Assembly: GCA_021738625.1 (NCBI GenBank)
Contig: JAIPBS010000003.1
Location: 1 to 64,000 of the forward strand
Length of the DNA stretch: 64,000 bases
Direction: 5' to 3'
From: Bacteroidales bacterium
GTDB taxonomy: Bacteria; Bacteroidota; Bacteroidia; Bacteroidales; JAIOZK01
The notes under the pieces are model-generated. The model was not told the origin of the DNA, made no database searches, and worked only from the letters and a program-made list of their open reading frames with translations. Below are positions 9,873-21,033 of this stretch, piece by piece. A program made the translations under genes and the position numbers. Position 1 is the first letter of the stretch, and the number at the start of each line of letters is the position of its first letter.

Positions 9873-10238
9873 TTAAAATTTTAAACCTCCTTTGCGTGCT
9901 GCTTCTGCCAATGATCTCACCCGGCCATGATACAAGTATCCGCTTCTGTCGAAAACCACTTCCTCAATGCCGGCTTCTTTGGCCTTTTTTGCCAAAAGAT
10001 TACCGACCAGCTTGGCCTGTTCGGTTTTACTTGTTTCTTTTTCAGCGATTTCTTTTTCGCGTGAAGACGCAGATACAAGTGTTTTTCCCTCATGGTCATC
10101 AATGAGTTGTGCATATACCTGCTTGTTGCTTCTGAATAAGCTCAGTCTCGGGCACTCGGAAGTCCCGCTCAGGTTTTTTCTGATTCTTTTCCTGATCCTG
10201 AACCTTCTGAATTGTTTTTTGCTTTTTATCTTTTTCAT
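9873..10238 (-). CDS. rplR: 50S ribosomal protein L18
   Basis: Binds 5S rRNA together with L5 and carries it into the 50S subunit. The 121 residues begin with a highly basic segment ([20 protein letters not shown]) and contain [19 protein letters not shown], and finish [20 protein letters not shown] with the family ending GGLKF. It directly precedes rpsE. Confidence 0.97.
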   Translation of the reverse strand: MKKIKSKKQFRRFRIRKRIRKNLSGTSECPRLSLFRSNKQVYAQLIDDHEGKTLVSASSREKEIAEKETSKTEQAKLVGNLLAKKAKEAGIEEVVFDRSGYLYHGRVRSLAEAARKGGLKF

Positions 10239-10276
10239 CCCAACCGGAATTTTTATCCTTTATTCAAACTCTTTAA

Positions 10277-10834
10277 CTATTTTTCAGCTGCTGCCTTACC
10301 TGCTTTCTTGCGCAGGATTTCACCCTGGAACTTAATACCTTTACCCTTGTATGGCTCGGGTTTACGCAGGGAGCGGATTTTGGCCGCCACCTGACCGATC
10401 AATTGCTTGTCGTGCGATGTCAGAGTAAGCAATGGGTTTTTACCTCTCTCGGTTACTGCTTCCGCCTTAATTTCGGGAGGAATTTCCATAATGATATTGT
10501 GGGAAAATCCCAGCGACATTTCAAGCAACTGTTCTTTAACCTGGGCTTTATAACCAACACCCACCAGTTCCAAAACGATCTTGTATCCTTCGGAAACACC
10601 TTTTACCATATTGGCGATCAGTGAACGGTACAGGCCGTGCAAGGCCTTGTGATGCTTGGTATCGGTAGGGCGTGTAAGTTCGATCTTATGGTCATCCACT
10701 TTCAGCTTGATGGCAGGGTCAACAGTTTGGGTTAACTCGCCAAGCTTGCCCTTAATGGTGATCACATTCTTATCGGAAACGTTCACCTGAACGCCTTCGG
10801 GAATATCAACCGGCAATTTACCTATACGTGACAT
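10277..10834 (-). CDS. rplF: 50S ribosomal protein L6
   Basis: Two-domain protein near the factor-binding site at the base of the L7/L12 stalk. The 185 residues begin MSRIGKLPVDIPEGVQV and contain LVGVGYKAQ between the repeated domains, then SHDKQLIGQVAAKIRSLRKP and PYKGKGIKF, the family signature near the C-terminus. 38 bp upstream of rplR and 17 bp downstream of rpsH. Confidence 0.97.
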   Translation of the reverse strand: MSRIGKLPVDIPEGVQVNVSDKNVITIKGKLGELTQTVDPAIKLKVDDHKIELTRPTDTKHHKALHGLYRSLIANMVKGVSEGYKIVLELVGVGYKAQVKEQLLEMSLGFSHNIIMEIPPEIKAEAVTERGKNPLLTLTSHDKQLIGQVAAKIRSLRKPEPYKGKGIKFQGEILRKKAGKAAAEK

Positions 10835-10851
10835 TTTATCTTCCTTTCAAT

Positions 10852-11250
10852 TTAGCTTACGTAACAAATTACTTCACCACCAACCTTCTCTTTCCTGGCT
10901 TCCTTATCGGTCATCAATCCATGAGAGGTGGAAATAATGGCAACTCCCAGTCCGTTCAAAACGCGTGGCAGTTCGCCTGCGTCCACATAACGTCTGAGAC
11001 CCGGCCGGCTAACCCGTTCAAGGCTTGTAATTGCGGGCAGCTTGGTTACCGGATGGTATTTGAGCGCTATTTTAATAATGCCCTGCTTGTTATCATCCTC
11101 GAATTTGTAGTTCAGGATATATCCCTTTTCGTGCAGGATACGTGTAATTTCTTTCTTCAGGTTGGATGCGGGCACTTCCACCACCCTGTGATTTGCCATT
11201 ATGGCGTTTCTCATTCGTGTTAAATAATCTGCAATCGGGTCAGTCGTCAT
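10852..11250 (-). CDS. rpsH: 30S ribosomal protein S8
   Basis: Primary rRNA-binding protein of the 30S platform; in E. coli it also represses the spc operon. The 132 residues show [19 protein letters not shown] at the start and the C-terminal signature [20 protein letters not shown], with [11 protein letters not shown] at the end. No separate regulatory RNA structure could be identified by eye upstream of rplE. Confidence 0.97.
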   Translation of the reverse strand: MTTDPIADYLTRMRNAIMANHRVVEVPASNLKKEITRILHEKGYILNYKFEDDNKQGIIKIALKYHPVTKLPAITSLERVSRPGLRRYVDAGELPRVLNGLGVAIISTSHGLMTDKEARKEKVGGEVICYVS

Positions 11251-11283
11251 TTTATTATCTAATTATATCTCTTAACAAATTTA

Positions 11284-11553
11284 TTACCAGCTGGCTTTTT
11301 TAACACCGGGGATCAATCCCTTCAATGCCATCTCTCTGAAATTAATGCGTGAGACGCCAAATTGACGCATGTAGCCTTTGGGCCTTCCAGTGAGCTTGCA
11401 CCTGTTGTGTAGTCGAACCGGCGAAGCGTTTTTAGGAAGTTTCTGTAAGCCTTCATAATCGCCTTTGGCCTTCAATTCAGCACGTTTGGCGGCATACTTT
11501 TCCACAAGCCTGGCGCGCTTAACTTCTCTCGCTTTCATTGATTCTTTTGCCAT
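11284..11553 (-). CDS. rpsN: 30S ribosomal protein S14
   Basis: Lies in the 30S head and contacts S3 and S10. At 89 residues it is the longer, zinc-free form of S14 (only one cysteine, in [17 protein letters not shown]), starting [16 protein letters not shown] and ending [20 protein letters not shown]. It follows rplE by 6 bp. Confidence 0.97.
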   Translation of the reverse strand: MAKESMKAREVKRARLVEKYAAKRAELKAKGDYEGLQKLPKNASPVRLHNRCKLTGRPKGYMRQFGVSRINFREMALKGLIPGVKKASW

Positions 11554-11559
11554 AATATC

Positions 11560-12117
11560 TTATTTTTTTTGATTTTTAAATGGTAAACCAAACGCTTTCA
11601 GCAGTTCTAATGCTTCCTGGTCGGTTTTCGCCGTGGTTATAAAACTGATGTTCATTCCGTTGATTCTGGTCACCTTATCAATATCGATCTCGGGGAAAAT
11701 AATCTGTTCGGAAACCCCCATTGAGTAGTTACCCTTTCCGTCGAATCCCTTGTCGTTGATACCTCTAAAGTCTCTAACACGAGGGATAGCGACAGCAACA
11801 AGCCGGTCCAGAAATTCGTACATTTTATCTCCGCGCAGGGTAACACGCACACCGATGGGCATACCGCGTCTCACTTTAAAGTTGGAGATATCTTTCTTTG
11901 ACTTGGTGGCGACAGCTTTCTGGCCGGCAATGATTGTCATTTCCTCAATCCCGTTGTCGATAATCTTTTTATCAACAACAGCGGCACCAAGCCCCTGATT
12001 CAGGGATATTTTTAAGAGTCGGGGCACCTGCATAATGCTCTTGTAGTTGAACTGCTTCATCAGGGCAGGTACGATCTCTTCCCTGTATTGTTCTCTGAGT
12101 CTGGGTTTGTAGTCCAT
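11560..12117 (-). CDS. rplE: 50S ribosomal protein L5
   Basis: Binds 5S rRNA and contacts P-site tRNA and S13. The 185 residues begin [19 protein letters not shown] and contain [35 protein letters not shown] and [20 protein letters not shown], all L5 landmarks. The ATG overlaps the rplX stop by one base (TAATG), which suggests translational coupling. Confidence 0.97.
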   Translation of the reverse strand: MDYKPRLREQYREEIVPALMKQFNYKSIMQVPRLLKISLNQGLGAAVVDKKIIDNGIEEMTIIAGQKAVATKSKKDISNFKVRRGMPIGVRVTLRGDKMYEFLDRLVAVAIPRVRDFRGINDKGFDGKGNYSMGVSEQIIFPEIDIDKVTRINGMNISFITTAKTDQEALELLKAFGLPFKNQKK

Positions 12118-12446
12118 TACTTAATTTCCTCCCCGGATTTTTTCGAATATCTAACAGATTTCTCGGTTTTATCGCTAACATTTCTTCCGATCCTGGTTGC
12201 ATTTCCGGCAGCATCCATGATCATAAGATTCGAGATATGGATGGCTGCTTCTTTTTTCACAATCCCGCCTTTGGGATTGTCGGCATTGGGACGCTGATGT
12301 TTCGACACCATATTGATGCCTTCCACGATGGCGGTTCGTTTGTCGGGATCGACAAACAATACGCGACCTTGCTGACCCTTTGACTCGCCGGAAATCACCA
12401 TTACATTGTCACCTTTTTTAATATGTAGTTTCTTTTGCATGGTCAT
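12117..12446 (-). CDS. rplX: 50S ribosomal protein L24
   Basis: Assembly initiator for the 50S subunit, located near the exit tunnel. The 109 residues contain the KOW motif ([20 protein letters not shown]) and the conserved [16 protein letters not shown] start two codons downstream ([11 protein letters not shown]) is equally plausible. It lies 9 bp after rplN and overlaps rplE by one base. Confidence 0.96.
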   Translation of the reverse strand: MTMQKKLHIKKGDNVMVISGESKGQQGRVLFVDPDKRTAIVEGINMVSKHQRPNADNPKGGIVKKEAAIHISNLMIMDAAGNATRIGRNVSDKTEKSVRYSKKSGEEIK

Positions 12447-12455
12447 TTAAATTTA

Positions 12456-12824
12456 CTATAACACCTCCGGTGCTAATGAAACAATCTTCATGTATTGCTT
12501 ATCCCTGAGTTCCCTTGCAACGGGGCCGAAGATACGGGTTCCTACCATCTCTCCGGTGGTGTTCAGGATAACGCAGGCATTGTCATCAAAACGGATGTAG
12601 GAACCGTCGTTTCGGCGGATCTCCTTGCGTGTTCTCACAACAACGGCTTTAGTAACCGTTCCTTTTTTAATGTTGCCTGACGGCATTGCATTTTTTACGG
12701 TTACGATAACCAGGTCGCCAATGGAGGCATATCGTTTTTTGGTGCCACCCAAAATCCTGATGCATTGCACCTCTCTTGCCCCGCTGTTATCCGCTACCGA
12801 TAGTCTTGATTCTTGTTGTATCAT
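12456..12824 (-). CDS. rplN: 50S ribosomal protein L14
   Basis: Sits at the subunit interface and forms bridge B8 with 16S rRNA. At 122 residues it has exactly the usual length. It starts [19 protein letters not shown] and contains [31 protein letters not shown] and [14 protein letters not shown]. Three base pairs downstream of rpsQ. Confidence 0.98.
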   Translation of the reverse strand: MIQQESRLSVADNSGAREVQCIRILGGTKKRYASIGDLVIVTVKNAMPSGNIKKGTVTKAVVVRTRKEIRRNDGSYIRFDDNACVILNTTGEMVGTRIFGPVARELRDKQYMKIVSLAPEVL

Positions 12825-12827
12825 GAT

Positions 12828-13082
12828 CTATTTCGCTCTTTCTAAAATTTCAACTAATCTCCAGCATTTATTTTTACTGAGTGGTCTGGTTTCCATGATG
12901 CGAACTTTATCGCCTATGTTGCAGTCGTTCTTTTCATCATGTGCAGTAAACCTGGAAGTTTTTTTAATAAACTTTCCGTACATCGGATGTTTGACCCTGC
13001 GTTGTATTTCAACAACAATGGACTTTTCCATTTTATTGCTGATCACCAGACCGGTTCTTTCTTTTCTTAGATTTCTTTCCAT
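12828..13082 (-). CDS. rpsQ: 30S ribosomal protein S17
   Basis: OB-fold protein that binds helix 11 of 16S rRNA early in 30S assembly. The 84 residues begin [20 protein letters not shown] and contain [39 protein letters not shown] and [13 protein letters not shown]. Standard order rpmC, rpsQ, rplN. Confidence 0.97.
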   Translation of the reverse strand: MERNLRKERTGLVISNKMEKSIVVEIQRRVKHPMYGKFIKKTSRFTAHDEKNDCNIGDKVRIMETRPLSKNKCWRLVEILERAK

Positions 13083-13091
13083 GTTGAATTA

Positions 13092-13319
13092 CTACTTGTT
13101 ATTTTGTTCCTCATTGGTATTGGGTTCGCCTTCAATTTCCCTTCTTTTGAGTTCAGTCAACATTCGGGCAATGGTATGCTTATAATCCTTTATTCTGTTT
13201 GGATTTTCCAAAGGCGACACGGCGTGATTCAGCTTAAGCTTGGTAAGCTGTTTCCTTTCTTCTTCAAGGCGTTCTTCGAGTTCGGCCGTGGATAATTCCT
13301 TAATAACTTGTTGTTCCAT
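13092..13319 (-). CDS. rpmC: 50S ribosomal protein L29
   Basis: Small helical protein beside the peptide exit, a docking point for trigger factor and SRP together with L23. Core signature EERKQLTKLKLNHAVSPLEN followed by RIKDYKHTIARMLTELKRRE. At 75 residues it is longer than most because of a short acidic tail (EGEPNTNEEQNNK). Confidence 0.96.
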   Translation of the reverse strand: MEQQVIKELSTAELEERLEEERKQLTKLKLNHAVSPLENPNRIKDYKHTIARMLTELKRREIEGEPNTNEEQNNK

Positions 13320-13333
13320 ATCCGTATAATTGC

Positions 13334-13753
13334 TTATTCTGTGTAATCTCTTCTCACCACAAATTTTGTTTTGACGGGAAGTTTTTGTGCAGCAAGCCTG
13401 AGTGCTTCCCTGGCAACAGCCACAGGAATACCTTCAGCCTCAAACAAGATCCTGCCCGGTGTAACTCTTGCAACAAAGTATTCGGGGGCACCCTTACCTT
13501 TACCCATACGTACTTCCGCAGGCTTTTTGGTAATGGGTTTATCGGGGAAAATCCTGATCCAGATCTTACCTTCACGCTTCATACTACGTGAGATCGCCTG
13601 CCGGGCAGCTTCGAGCTGTCTTCCCGTTATCCAGCAAGAATCCAGGGTTTTGATCCCGAAAGATCCAAAAGCCAGTTGATTACCGCGCTGGGCATTGCCT
13701 TTCATTTTGCCTTTTTGCTGCTTCCTGTACTTTGTCTTTTTTGGTTGTAACAT
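13334..13753 (-). CDS. rplP: 50S ribosomal protein L16
   Basis: Lies next to the A-site tRNA in the 50S subunit and organises the peptidyl transferase region. The 139 residues begin [19 protein letters not shown] and contain [25 protein letters not shown]-like [20 protein letters not shown] and [19 protein letters not shown]. Fourteen base pairs upstream of rpmC. Confidence 0.97.
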   Translation of the reverse strand: MLQPKKTKYRKQQKGKMKGNAQRGNQLAFGSFGIKTLDSCWITGRQLEAARQAISRSMKREGKIWIRIFPDKPITKKPAEVRMGKGKGAPEYFVARVTPGRILFEAEGIPVAVAREALRLAAQKLPVKTKFVVRRDYTE

Positions 13754-13782
13754 CTGTTAATTCTTATAATGATTAAACAACA

Positions 13783-14499
13783 TTATTTTCTTTTCCTGGG
13801 GCCGCGGCCGCCTCTTGGCGCTCCGGGTCCTTTTTGTTTGGGGCCACCCACGCCGAAAGGCACAATCTCGGGCTTTCCGTATATTTCACCTTTGCAGATC
13901 CATACCTTGATACCTATGCGGCCGTAAGTGGTATGCGCTTCGATAAAGGCGTAATCAATGTCTGCCCTGAGCGTATGCAACGGAATTCTTCCTTCCTTAT
14001 ATTGCTCTGATCTGGCCATTTCCGCTCCGCCCAGCCTTCCCGAGATCACTACTTTGATCCCTTCGGCGCCAATGCGCATGGTGGATGCGATAGAGGTCTT
14101 GATGGCGCGACGGAATGAAATCCTGCCTTCTATCTGCTTGGCAATGGTCTGCGCGACAATGGTAGCATCAAGCTCAGGTCTTTTCACCTCGGAAATATTG
14201 ATCTGTATTTCCTTGTTGGTGAGCTTTTTCAACTCCTCCTTCAGTTTATCGACCTCCTGTCCGCCTTTGCCAATAATGATCCCGGGACGGGCCGTGTATA
14301 TGTTCACGGTAACGAGCTTCAGGGTACGCTCAATTATGATCCTGGAAATACCGGCTTTTGACAAACGGGCATTGAGATATTTTCTGATCCTGTCATCCTC
14401 AACCAGTTTGGTAGAGAAATTTTTGCCACCAAACCAATTGGAATCCCATCCCTTGATGATGCCTAAGCGAAGTCCTACTGGATTTGTTTTTTGTCCCAT
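13783..14499 (-). CDS. rpsC: 30S ribosomal protein S3
   Basis: Forms part of the mRNA entry channel and has mRNA-helicase activity with S4 and S5. The 238 residues start [20 protein letters not shown] and include a KH domain (about 40-110; [16 protein letters not shown]) and the C-terminal domain ([33 protein letters not shown]). The tail [20 protein letters not shown] is basic and glycine-rich. Confidence 0.97.
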   Translation of the reverse strand: MGQKTNPVGLRLGIIKGWDSNWFGGKNFSTKLVEDDRIRKYLNARLSKAGISRIIIERTLKLVTVNIYTARPGIIIGKGGQEVDKLKEELKKLTNKEIQINISEVKRPELDATIVAQTIAKQIEGRISFRRAIKTSIASTMRIGAEGIKVVISGRLGGAEMARSEQYKEGRIPLHTLRADIDYAFIEAHTTYGRIGIKVWICKGEIYGKPEIVPFGVGGPKQKGPGAPRGGRGPRKRK

Positions 14500-14520
14500 T
14501 AATATCTGTTTGATTATTTT

Positions 14521-14940
14521 TTACTGTACTTCTTCTTCAATTTCAACTTTGCGACTGTCCAAAATCAGTGTAACGTGATTGGAACGTTTTCTGATCCGGT
14601 GTGCACGACCCTGAGGTGCGGGGCGAACCCTTTTAAGCATTCTGGCTCCGTCAACCATAATGGTTTTGACATACAGGTCGCTTTCTTCAATGCGAACACC
14701 TTCGTTTTTAGCTTGCCAGTTGGCGATACCAGACAGCAGAAGCTTGTAAAGGTATCCGGCTCCTACCTGAGGTGAATGTTTTAAAACGTTCAACGCCATG
14801 CTGACATCCATACCCCGGACCAGGCCTGCAACCAATCGCATTTTCCTGGGTGAGGTAGGACAATTGTGCAATTGAGCGATATATAAGTTTTTTCTCGCTT
14901 CTTTTCTTTCTTCGGCTTTGAGTCTTTTTCTTGCTCCCAT
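14521..14940 (-). CDS. rplV: 50S ribosomal protein L22
   Basis: Lines the peptide exit tunnel with an extended hairpin near the constriction. The 139 residues include [20 protein letters not shown] near the N-terminus and the tunnel hairpin and ending [34 protein letters not shown]. The first roughly 20 residues ([18 protein letters not shown]) are a basic extension typical for Bacteroidota. Confidence 0.96.
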   Translation of the reverse strand: MGARKRLKAEERKEARKNLYIAQLHNCPTSPRKMRLVAGLVRGMDVSMALNVLKHSPQVGAGYLYKLLLSGIANWQAKNEGVRIEESDLYVKTIMVDGARMLKRVRPAPQGRAHRIRKRSNHVTLILDSRKVEIEEEVQ

Positions 14941-14952
14941 TGTTCTAAATCT

Positions 14953-15231
14953 TTATTTTTTGCCTCTGTCTCTTTGTCCGGCATGGCCTCTGAAAATCCG
15001 CGTGGGGGCGAATTCTCCAAGTTTGTGGCCTACCATATTTTCTGTTATGTAAACCGGAATAAATTTGTTTCCGTTGTGCACGGCAATTGTCTGTCCAACA
15101 AATTCTGGCGAGATCATAGAAGCCCTCGACCAGGTTTTGACCACCTTTTTCTTACCGGACTCAACATTTGCCATCACTTTTCTTTCAAGCTTGTAATGTA
15201 TATATGGTCCCTTTTTGAGCGAACGAGCCAT
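14953..15231 (-). CDS. rpsS: 30S ribosomal protein S19
   Basis: 30S head protein that pairs with S13 and approaches the A and P sites. The 92 residues begin [19 protein letters not shown] and contain [40 protein letters not shown] and TRIFRGHAG, all standard. 12 bp upstream of rplV and 21 bp downstream of rplB. Confidence 0.98.
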   Translation of the reverse strand: MARSLKKGPYIHYKLERKVMANVESGKKKVVKTWSRASMISPEFVGQTIAVHNGNKFIPVYITENMVGHKLGEFAPTRIFRGHAGQRDRGKK

Positions 15232-15252
15232 GTTAAATCTTTTTTAGGTTAA

Positions 15253-16077
15253 TTATTTCTTTCTTCTTTCAATGATATACCTGTTTGTATCTTTCTTTTT
15301 GCTTCTGGTTTTATACCCCTTGGCAGGAAGTCCTTTCCTGGATCTTGGATGACCACCCGAAGCACGGCCTTCACCACCTCCCATGGGATGGTCGACCGGG
15401 TTCATGGCCACACCACGTGTCCTGGGCCTGCGTCCGAACCATCTGCTGCGGCCTGCTTTACCAGAATGCTCGAGCGAATGATCGATATTGGAAACCATAC
15501 CCACAGTGGCTTTGCATTTCTGCAGGATCATCCTGGTTTCACCGCTCGGCAACTTGATAATGGCAAACTTGCCTTCTCTTGAAAGCAGTTGTGCATAGCT
15601 ACCGGCGCTGCGGGCCATTTTGGCTCCCTGACCCGGTCTCAGTTCTATGGCATGAATAACCGTGCCGAAGGGAACATCACTTAAATACATGGTATTCCCG
15701 ACTTCGGGTGTGGCATTCTTGCCGGACATGATCTGATCGCCAACACTCAAGCCATGCGGTGCAACGATATAACGCTTTTCACCATCGGCGTAATAAATGA
15801 GGGCGATACGTGCAGTGCGGTTAGGATCATATTCAATCGCTTTTACCTTTCCGGGGATCCCTTCCTTGTCACGCTTAAAATCAATGATCCTGTACCGCTG
15901 TTTATGACCTCCGCCAACGTAGCGCATGGTCATTTTACCTTCACTGTTTCTCCCGCCATGCCTTTTCATGGGAGCCAACAAACTTTTCTCCGGCGCCTTG
16001 GCGGTTACTTCATCAAATGAATTGATCAACTTGTAACGTTGACCAGGTGTTGTCGGTTTATATTTCTTTAAAGCCAT
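15253..16077 (-). CDS. rplB: 50S ribosomal protein L2
   Basis: One of the most conserved 50S proteins, needed for subunit joining and peptidyl transferase function. At 274 residues it has normal length. It starts [20 protein letters not shown] and carries [20 protein letters not shown] and the C-terminal signature [20 protein letters not shown] with the histidine needed for full activity, then [20 protein letters not shown]. Confidence 0.98.
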   Translation of the reverse strand: MALKKYKPTTPGQRYKLINSFDEVTAKAPEKSLLAPMKRHGGRNSEGKMTMRYVGGGHKQRYRIIDFKRDKEGIPGKVKAIEYDPNRTARIALIYYADGEKRYIVAPHGLSVGDQIMSGKNATPEVGNTMYLSDVPFGTVIHAIELRPGQGAKMARSAGSYAQLLSREGKFAIIKLPSGETRMILQKCKATVGMVSNIDHSLEHSGKAGRSRWFGRRPRTRGVAMNPVDHPMGGGEGRASGGHPRSRKGLPAKGYKTRSKKKDTNRYIIERRKK

Positions 16078-16090
16078 TTATCTAAAGATC

Positions 16091-16381
16091 TTATATATTG
16101 CTATAAAAATCAATTGTTTCTCCTTCGGGCAGGGTAATGATCGCCTTTTTGAAATCGGCTTTCTTACCTGAAATAATACCCGTTTTTGTGTAGCGCCATG
16201 AATTCTTTCCCTTATAATTCATGGTGTTGACAGTAAGTACTTCCACTCCGTAAAGGTCTTCGACGGCCTTTTTGATCTGAAGTTTATTTGCCCTTTTGCT
16301 AACGATAAAGCCAAACTGGTTGAGCTTTTCGCTTTTATCTGTCATCTTTTCCGTGATGATGGGTTTCAGAATAATATCCAT
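16091..16381 (-). CDS. rplW: 50S ribosomal protein L23
   Basis: Exit-tunnel rim protein and main docking site for trigger factor and SRP. The 96 residues contain ILKPIITEKMTDKSEKLNQF, RANKLQIKKAVEDLYGVEVL and an RNA-binding loop (NYKGKNSWRYTKTG). Located between rplD and rplB with gaps of 3 and 13 bp. Confidence 0.97.
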   Translation of the reverse strand: MDIILKPIITEKMTDKSEKLNQFGFIVSKRANKLQIKKAVEDLYGVEVLTVNTMNYKGKNSWRYTKTGIISGKKADFKKAIITLPEGETIDFYSNI

Positions 16382-16384
16382 TTT

Positions 16385-17035
16385 TTAATTCTCCCCTTTA
16401 TCGGTTTTCTGTGCATACAAATCCTCGATCTCTTTCAATGCGCTCTCGGAGATCAACAAATTATTTGCATTCAAAATATCATAAGTATTCAGCTGAGAAG
16501 CCAGGGTTATTTTGGCTTTTGGCAGATTTCTTCCTGCGAGCTGAATATTTTCATTGCTTTCTTTTAGCACCAGCAGGGTTTTCTTATTATGCACCTCTAA
16601 GCTACCAAGCATCTCAAGGAAATTTTTTGTTTTGGGTGCTTCGAAACTGAAGTCTTCCAAAATGAATATACCCTGATCTTTCGCTTTATAACTTAATGCT
16701 GACAAGCGTGCCAGTCTTTTCAGTTTCTTGTTCAGCTTGAAATCGTAGCTTCGGGGCCTGGGGCCAAAAGTTCTTCCGCCGCCTCTGAACATAGGATTTT
16801 TTATGTCACCGGCCCGGGCTGTACCTGTTCCTTTTTGGCGTTTAATCTTTTTGGTACTGCCGCTTACTGCATTTCTTTCTTTTGTGCTGTGCGTACCCTG
16901 CCGTTTTCTTGCCATGTATTGCTTGGTATCAAGATAGATGGCATGATCGTTGGGTTGGATGCCAAAAATGGCATCATCAAGTTTCACCTGACGATCTGTT
17001 TTTTCTCCGGTTATTTTATGTACTGCTAACTCCAT
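16385..17035 (-). CDS. rplD: 50S ribosomal protein L4
   Basis: Lines the exit tunnel opposite L22; in E. coli it also represses the S10 operon. The 216 residues contain [40 protein letters not shown] and [20 protein letters not shown], which form the tunnel loop. The coding start overlaps the end of rplC by 10 bp, which suggests coupled translation. Confidence 0.97.
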   Translation of the reverse strand: MELAVHKITGEKTDRQVKLDDAIFGIQPNDHAIYLDTKQYMARKRQGTHSTKERNAVSGSTKKIKRQKGTGTARAGDIKNPMFRGGGRTFGPRPRSYDFKLNKKLKRLARLSALSYKAKDQGIFILEDFSFEAPKTKNFLEMLGSLEVHNKKTLLVLKESNENIQLAGRNLPKAKITLASQLNTYDILNANNLLISESALKEIEDLYAQKTDKGEN

Positions 17036-17655
17036 CTTTCTATAATTACGTATGAATTTTTAGGACCTGGTACGGAACCTTTAACAATCAGTAAGTTTTT
17101 CTCGTGGATGATCTTCATTACCTGGAGGTTGATCATCTTCCTGCGCTCTCCTCCGGTTCTTCCGGCCATTCTCATACCCTTAAAAACCCTTGAAGGATAA
17201 GAAGAAGCACCGATAGAACCCGGTGCACGCTGACGGTTATGCTGACCGTGTGTGGCCTCTCCGACACCATGAAAACCATGACGCTTAACCACACCCTGGA
17301 AGCCTTTGCCTTTTGTTACACCGACAATATCAAGGTATTCGCCTTCGATGAAGATATCAACGGTAAGCACATCTCCGAATTTCTTCTGATGTCCGCTTTC
17401 AAAACGGGTAAATTCTCTTACGATCCTTTTCGGTTTTACACCGGCTTTAGCAAAGTGCCCTTTCATCGCTTTGTTGGTGCGCTTTTCCCTGGCTTCATCA
17501 AAAGCCAGTTGAATGGCCTCATAGCCGTCTTTTTCCTTATTCCTTATCTGTGTGATTGCGCATGGACCAGCCTCAATGACAGTACAGGGAATATGTTTCC
17601 CGTTCTCATCGTAAGTGCTGGTCATCCCTATTTTCTTTCCTATTAATCCAGACAT
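17026..17655 (-). CDS. rplC: 50S ribosomal protein L3
   Basis: Early assembly protein that reaches toward the peptidyl transferase centre. The 209 residues begin [20 protein letters not shown] and carry [20 protein letters not shown] (the central signature), [20 protein letters not shown] and [12 protein letters not shown]. It overlaps rplD by 10 bp and follows rpsJ by 36 bp. Confidence 0.98.
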   Translation of the reverse strand: MSGLIGKKIGMTSTYDENGKHIPCTVIEAGPCAITQIRNKEKDGYEAIQLAFDEAREKRTNKAMKGHFAKAGVKPKRIVREFTRFESGHQKKFGDVLTVDIFIEGEYLDIVGVTKGKGFQGVVKRHGFHGVGEATHGQHNRQRAPGSIGASSYPSRVFKGMRMAGRTGGERRKMINLQVMKIIHEKNLLIVKGSVPGPKNSYVIIERWS

Positions 17656-17691
17656 TTTATTGTTGTTTTATGTCTTTTTTCAATTTCTAAA

Positions 17692-17997
17692 TTAGACCTT
17701 GATTTCCACTTCAACACCGCTTGGAAGCTCCAGTTTCATCAGGGCGTCGATGGTTTTCGAAGTGGTGCTGTATATATCGAGCAGTCTTTTAAAAGAACTC
17801 AGCTCGAATTGCTCCCTTGATTTTTTGTTAACAAAGGTTGATCTGTTAACTGTAAAAATCTTCTTGTTTGTGGGAAGCGGAATTGGACCACTTACGACCG
17901 CCCCTGTCGACTTCACGGTCTTTACGATCTTCTCAGCTGATTTGTCAACCAGGTTGTGATCGTATGATTTTAATTTTATTCTAATTTTCTGACTCAC
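17692..17997 (-). CDS. rpsJ: 30S ribosomal protein S10
   Basis: 30S head protein that in E. coli doubles as NusE, the partner of NusB in antitermination and of NusG in coupling. The 101 residues show [40 protein letters not shown] and [20 protein letters not shown]. It follows fusA directly (27 bp); the tuf gene that many bacteria place here is missing. Confidence 0.98.
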   Translation of the reverse strand: MSQKIRIKLKSYDHNLVDKSAEKIVKTVKSTGAVVSGPIPLPTNKKIFTVNRSTFVNKKSREQFELSSFKRLLDIYSTTSKTIDALMKLELPSGVEVEIKV

Positions 17998-18024
17998 GTT
18001 ACTTACAGTTTTTGTTTTCCAGAA

Positions 18025-20130
18025 TCAAAATGTTGGTACGTATCCTCTGATTTTATATAATACTTCTTCAATGATATCGCGCGGTGATTTCGCATAATGC
18101 GAAAACTCAAGGTTTGAGGTGGCCCGGCCCGAAGTGATGGTACGCAAAGTTGTCACGTATCCAAACATTTCCGCCAACGGCACCTGCCCACGAACCACCT
18201 GTCCGCTCACTTTGGAAGCTACATTATCGATGTGCCCCCTCCGTTTGTTTAAATCACTGGTGATATCGCCTATGTATTCATCGGGCGTGATCACCTCGAT
18301 CCGCATAATGGGCTCAAGCAAAGTGGGTCCCGCATTTTTGCAGGCGTTCTTATACGACTGTGCTGCAGCGATCTCAAATGCCAATGGATCGGAATCCACG
18401 CTGTGGAAACTTCCGTCCAGCAGGTTCACTTTTAAATTATACATTGGAAATCCCGCCAGCACGCCATTGAACATGGCATCCCTGAATCCTTTCTCAACGG
18501 AAGGAATGTATTCCTTCGGAATATTGCCTCCCCTGACACTGTTGACGAACTGAAGCCCGCGAACATCATCTTCAGCCGGACCAACCTCAACGGTAATCTC
18601 GGCAAAGCGTCCTTTACCACCGCTTTGTTTTTTATACACTTCATTGTGCCTGACGGTGGAGGTAATGGCTTCGCGATATGCAACCTGAGGATTTCCTTTA
18701 TTCACATCAATTTTAAATTCCCTTCTTATCCGGTCGAGCAGAACTTCCAGATGCAGTTCGCCCATTCCACTGATAATGGTTTGTCCGGTTTCTTCATCTG
18801 TTCTAACAGTGAAGGTGGGATCTTCTTCAGCCAGCTTTTCGAGTGAAATGGCCAGCTTGTCAACATCATCTTGCTTTTTGGGTTCGACAGCCATGCTGAT
18901 GACCGGTTCGGGGAAGGTAATGGTATCCACCAGCAAAGGATGTTTCAGGTCGGTGAGGGTGTCTCCTGTTCTGATCTGTTTAAATCCGACCGCTACTGCG
19001 ATTTCACCGGTTTCTACCTTTTTAAGCGGTTTTTGTTTGTTGGCATGCATTTGCAACAAACGTGAAATTCTTTCCTTTTTACCCGTGTTAACGTTCAGCA
19101 CCTGTGTCCCGGCAGGCATCTCGCCCGAGTATGTTCTAAAAAATGCCACACGGCCCACGAAAGGATCGGTTGCAATTTTGAAGGCCAGGGCGCAGAATGG
19201 TTCATCGTTGGAAGGTTTTCTTGTTTCTTCTTTTTCGGTGTATGGATTGATGCCTTTGATGGGGGGAACTTCGAGCGGAGAAGGCAAATAGGCTGTGATG
19301 GCGTCGATTAGTTTTTGAACGCCGATATTTTTAAAGGATGCGCCGCAAAGCACCGGCGTGGCACGCATTTGTAAAGTCGCCTTGCGCAAGGCTTCAACGA
19401 TCTCATCCTGTGAAATTGATGCCGGCTCGTCCATAAACTTGGATAGCAATTCCTCGTTTTCTTCGGCTGCTCCTTCCAGGATCAGGTTTCTGTATTCTTC
19501 CACCTGTTCCTTCATATCCTCCGGGATGGCAATCTCTTCGTACTTCACGCCAAGTGAATCGGGATCCCAGGCATAAGCTTTGTTGTCGATCAGGTCAACC
19601 ACACCCCTAAAATCATCTTCATTTCCAATGGGCAGTTGCACCGGTATGGGATTGGCATGCAGCTTTTCTTTGATCTCATCCAGCACCTTATAAAAATCGG
19701 CGCCCTGCCGGTCCATTTTGTTCACGTAACTGATCCGGGGAACGCCGTATTTGTTTGCCTGACGCCAGACGGTTTCCGACTGCGGTTCAACGCAACCCAC
19801 TGCACAGAAAATGGCAATGGCTCCGTCCAGCACCCGAAGCGAACGCTCTACCTCAACGGTAAAGTCGACATGCCCGGGGGTGTCGATGATGTTGATGCGG
19901 TAATCTTCTTTGTTGTATTTCCAGAAAACGGTGGTAGCAGCCGAGGTGATGGTGATGCCGCGTTCCTGCTCCTGCACCATCCAGTCCATAACAGCCGTTC
20001 CTTCATGCACTTCTCCGATTCTGTGACTGATTCCGGTATAATACAATACACGCTCGGTGGTCGTGGTTTTCCCCGCGTCGATGTGGGCCATGATCCCGAT
20101 GTTTCTTGTATGTGTTAACTTATCAGTCAT
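18025..20130 (-). CDS. fusA: Translation elongation factor G
   Basis: GTPase that drives tRNA and mRNA movement after each peptide bond. I start at the ATG at 20130, giving 701 residues beginning [20 protein letters not shown]; an open frame extends 55 codons further upstream but overlaps rpsG and has no family similarity. G motifs: [45 protein letters not shown]. Domain III-V landmarks include [17 protein letters not shown] and [14 protein letters not shown]. It lies between rpsG (28 bp) and rpsJ, the str arrangement. Confidence 0.98.
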   Translation of the reverse strand: MTDKLTHTRNIGIMAHIDAGKTTTTERVLYYTGISHRIGEVHEGTAVMDWMVQEQERGITITSAATTVFWKYNKEDYRINIIDTPGHVDFTVEVERSLRVLDGAIAIFCAVGCVEPQSETVWRQANKYGVPRISYVNKMDRQGADFYKVLDEIKEKLHANPIPVQLPIGNEDDFRGVVDLIDNKAYAWDPDSLGVKYEEIAIPEDMKEQVEEYRNLILEGAAEENEELLSKFMDEPASISQDEIVEALRKATLQMRATPVLCGASFKNIGVQKLIDAITAYLPSPLEVPPIKGINPYTEKEETRKPSNDEPFCALAFKIATDPFVGRVAFFRTYSGEMPAGTQVLNVNTGKKERISRLLQMHANKQKPLKKVETGEIAVAVGFKQIRTGDTLTDLKHPLLVDTITFPEPVISMAVEPKKQDDVDKLAISLEKLAEEDPTFTVRTDEETGQTIISGMGELHLEVLLDRIRREFKIDVNKGNPQVAYREAITSTVRHNEVYKKQSGGKGRFAEITVEVGPAEDDVRGLQFVNSVRGGNIPKEYIPSVEKGFRDAMFNGVLAGFPMYNLKVNLLDGSFHSVDSDPLAFEIAAAQSYKNACKNAGPTLLEPIMRIEVITPDEYIGDITSDLNKRRGHIDNVASKVSGQVVRGQVPLAEMFGYVTTLRTITSGRATSNLEFSHYAKSPRDIIEEVLYKIRGYVPTF

Positions 20131-20158
20131 TATTGTATGATACCTGCTTTTTTTATGC

Positions 20159-20626
20159 TTAAAACCTGAAATGGGAGAATGCCTTGTTGGCATCTGCCAT
20201 GCGGTGCGTATCTTCCTTTTTCTTGTATGCGGAGCCTTCTTCTTTATATGCTGCCACGATCTCACCGGCCAGTTTCTCGCCCATGCTTTTTTCATGGCGC
20301 TTGCGGGAAAACTTAATGAGATTCTTCATGCCGATCGACATCTTACGTCCGGGTCGAATTTCGGATGGGATCTGGAAAGTGGCGCCACCAATCCTGCGGC
20401 TTCTTACCTCAACAGCAGGGGTAACATTGGCCAGGGCCTTCTTCCAAACTTCCAGCCCGTCTTCTCCTGTTTTTTCAGTCACTTTGTCGATGGCATAATA
20501 AAACACCTGATATGCGAGATTCTTCTTACCCCTAAGCATCATATTGTTTACAAACTTGGTTACCATGGGATCACCATATTTGGGATCGGGAAGAATTTCT
20601 CTTTTTTTCGGCTTGGATTTCCTCAT
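20159..20626 (-). CDS. rpsG: 30S ribosomal protein S7
   Basis: Primary assembly protein of the 30S head; in E. coli it represses the str operon by binding its mRNA. The 155 residues begin [20 protein letters not shown] and contain [40 protein letters not shown] and [20 protein letters not shown] at the end. Normal length and order between rpsL and fusA. Confidence 0.98.
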   Translation of the reverse strand: MRKSKPKKREILPDPKYGDPMVTKFVNNMMLRGKKNLAYQVFYYAIDKVTEKTGEDGLEVWKKALANVTPAVEVRSRRIGGATFQIPSEIRPGRKMSIGMKNLIKFSRKRHEKSMGEKLAGEIVAAYKEEGSAYKKKEDTHRMADANKAFSHFRF

Positions 20627-20658
20627 AATATATAATATATGCTGTTAGACAAACTGAA

Positions 20659-21033
20659 TTATTTCTTGGGCCTTTTGGTACCGTATTTTGATCTTCTCTG
20701 GGACCGGCCTTCAACGCCTGATGTGTCGAGGGCTCCCCTGATCACGTGATAACGCACTCCGGGAAGGTCCTTCACCCTGCCGCCCCTAATCAGTACGATG
20801 GAGTGTTCCTGCAGGTTATGGCCTTCTCCGGGAATGTATGCATTCACCTCTTTCTGATTGGTGAGCCTTACCCTGGCCACTTTCCGCATAGCTGAATTCG
20901 GTTTCTTGGGTGTGGTCGTGTAAACACGCACGCAAACCCCACGTCGCTGCGGACAAGAATCCAAAGCAGGCGACTTGCTTTTTTCCGTTGTTTTCTTTCT
21001 TCCTTTTCTTACTAATTGCTGTATCGTTGGCAT
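20659..21033 (-). CDS. rpsL: 30S ribosomal protein S12
   Basis: Decoding-centre protein controlling accuracy and the target of streptomycin-resistance mutations. The 124 residues start [20 protein letters not shown] and show the loops [20 protein letters not shown] and [20 protein letters not shown]. The lysines of TPKKPNSA and RVKDLPG that change in resistant mutants have the wild-type form. It is the first gene of the 33-gene run. Confidence 0.98.
   Translation of the reverse strand: MPTIQQLVRKGRKKTTEKSKSPALDSCPQRRGVCVRVYTTTPKKPNSAMRKVARVRLTNQKEVNAYIPGEGHNLQEHSIVLIRGGRVKDLPGVRYHVIRGALDTSGVEGRSQRRSKYGTKRPKK

Noticed and set aside
18025..20295. EF-G with a 55-residue N-terminal extension
   Set aside because: The extension overlaps rpsG out of frame, has no family similarity, and [12 protein letters not shown] at 20130 is the normal start.
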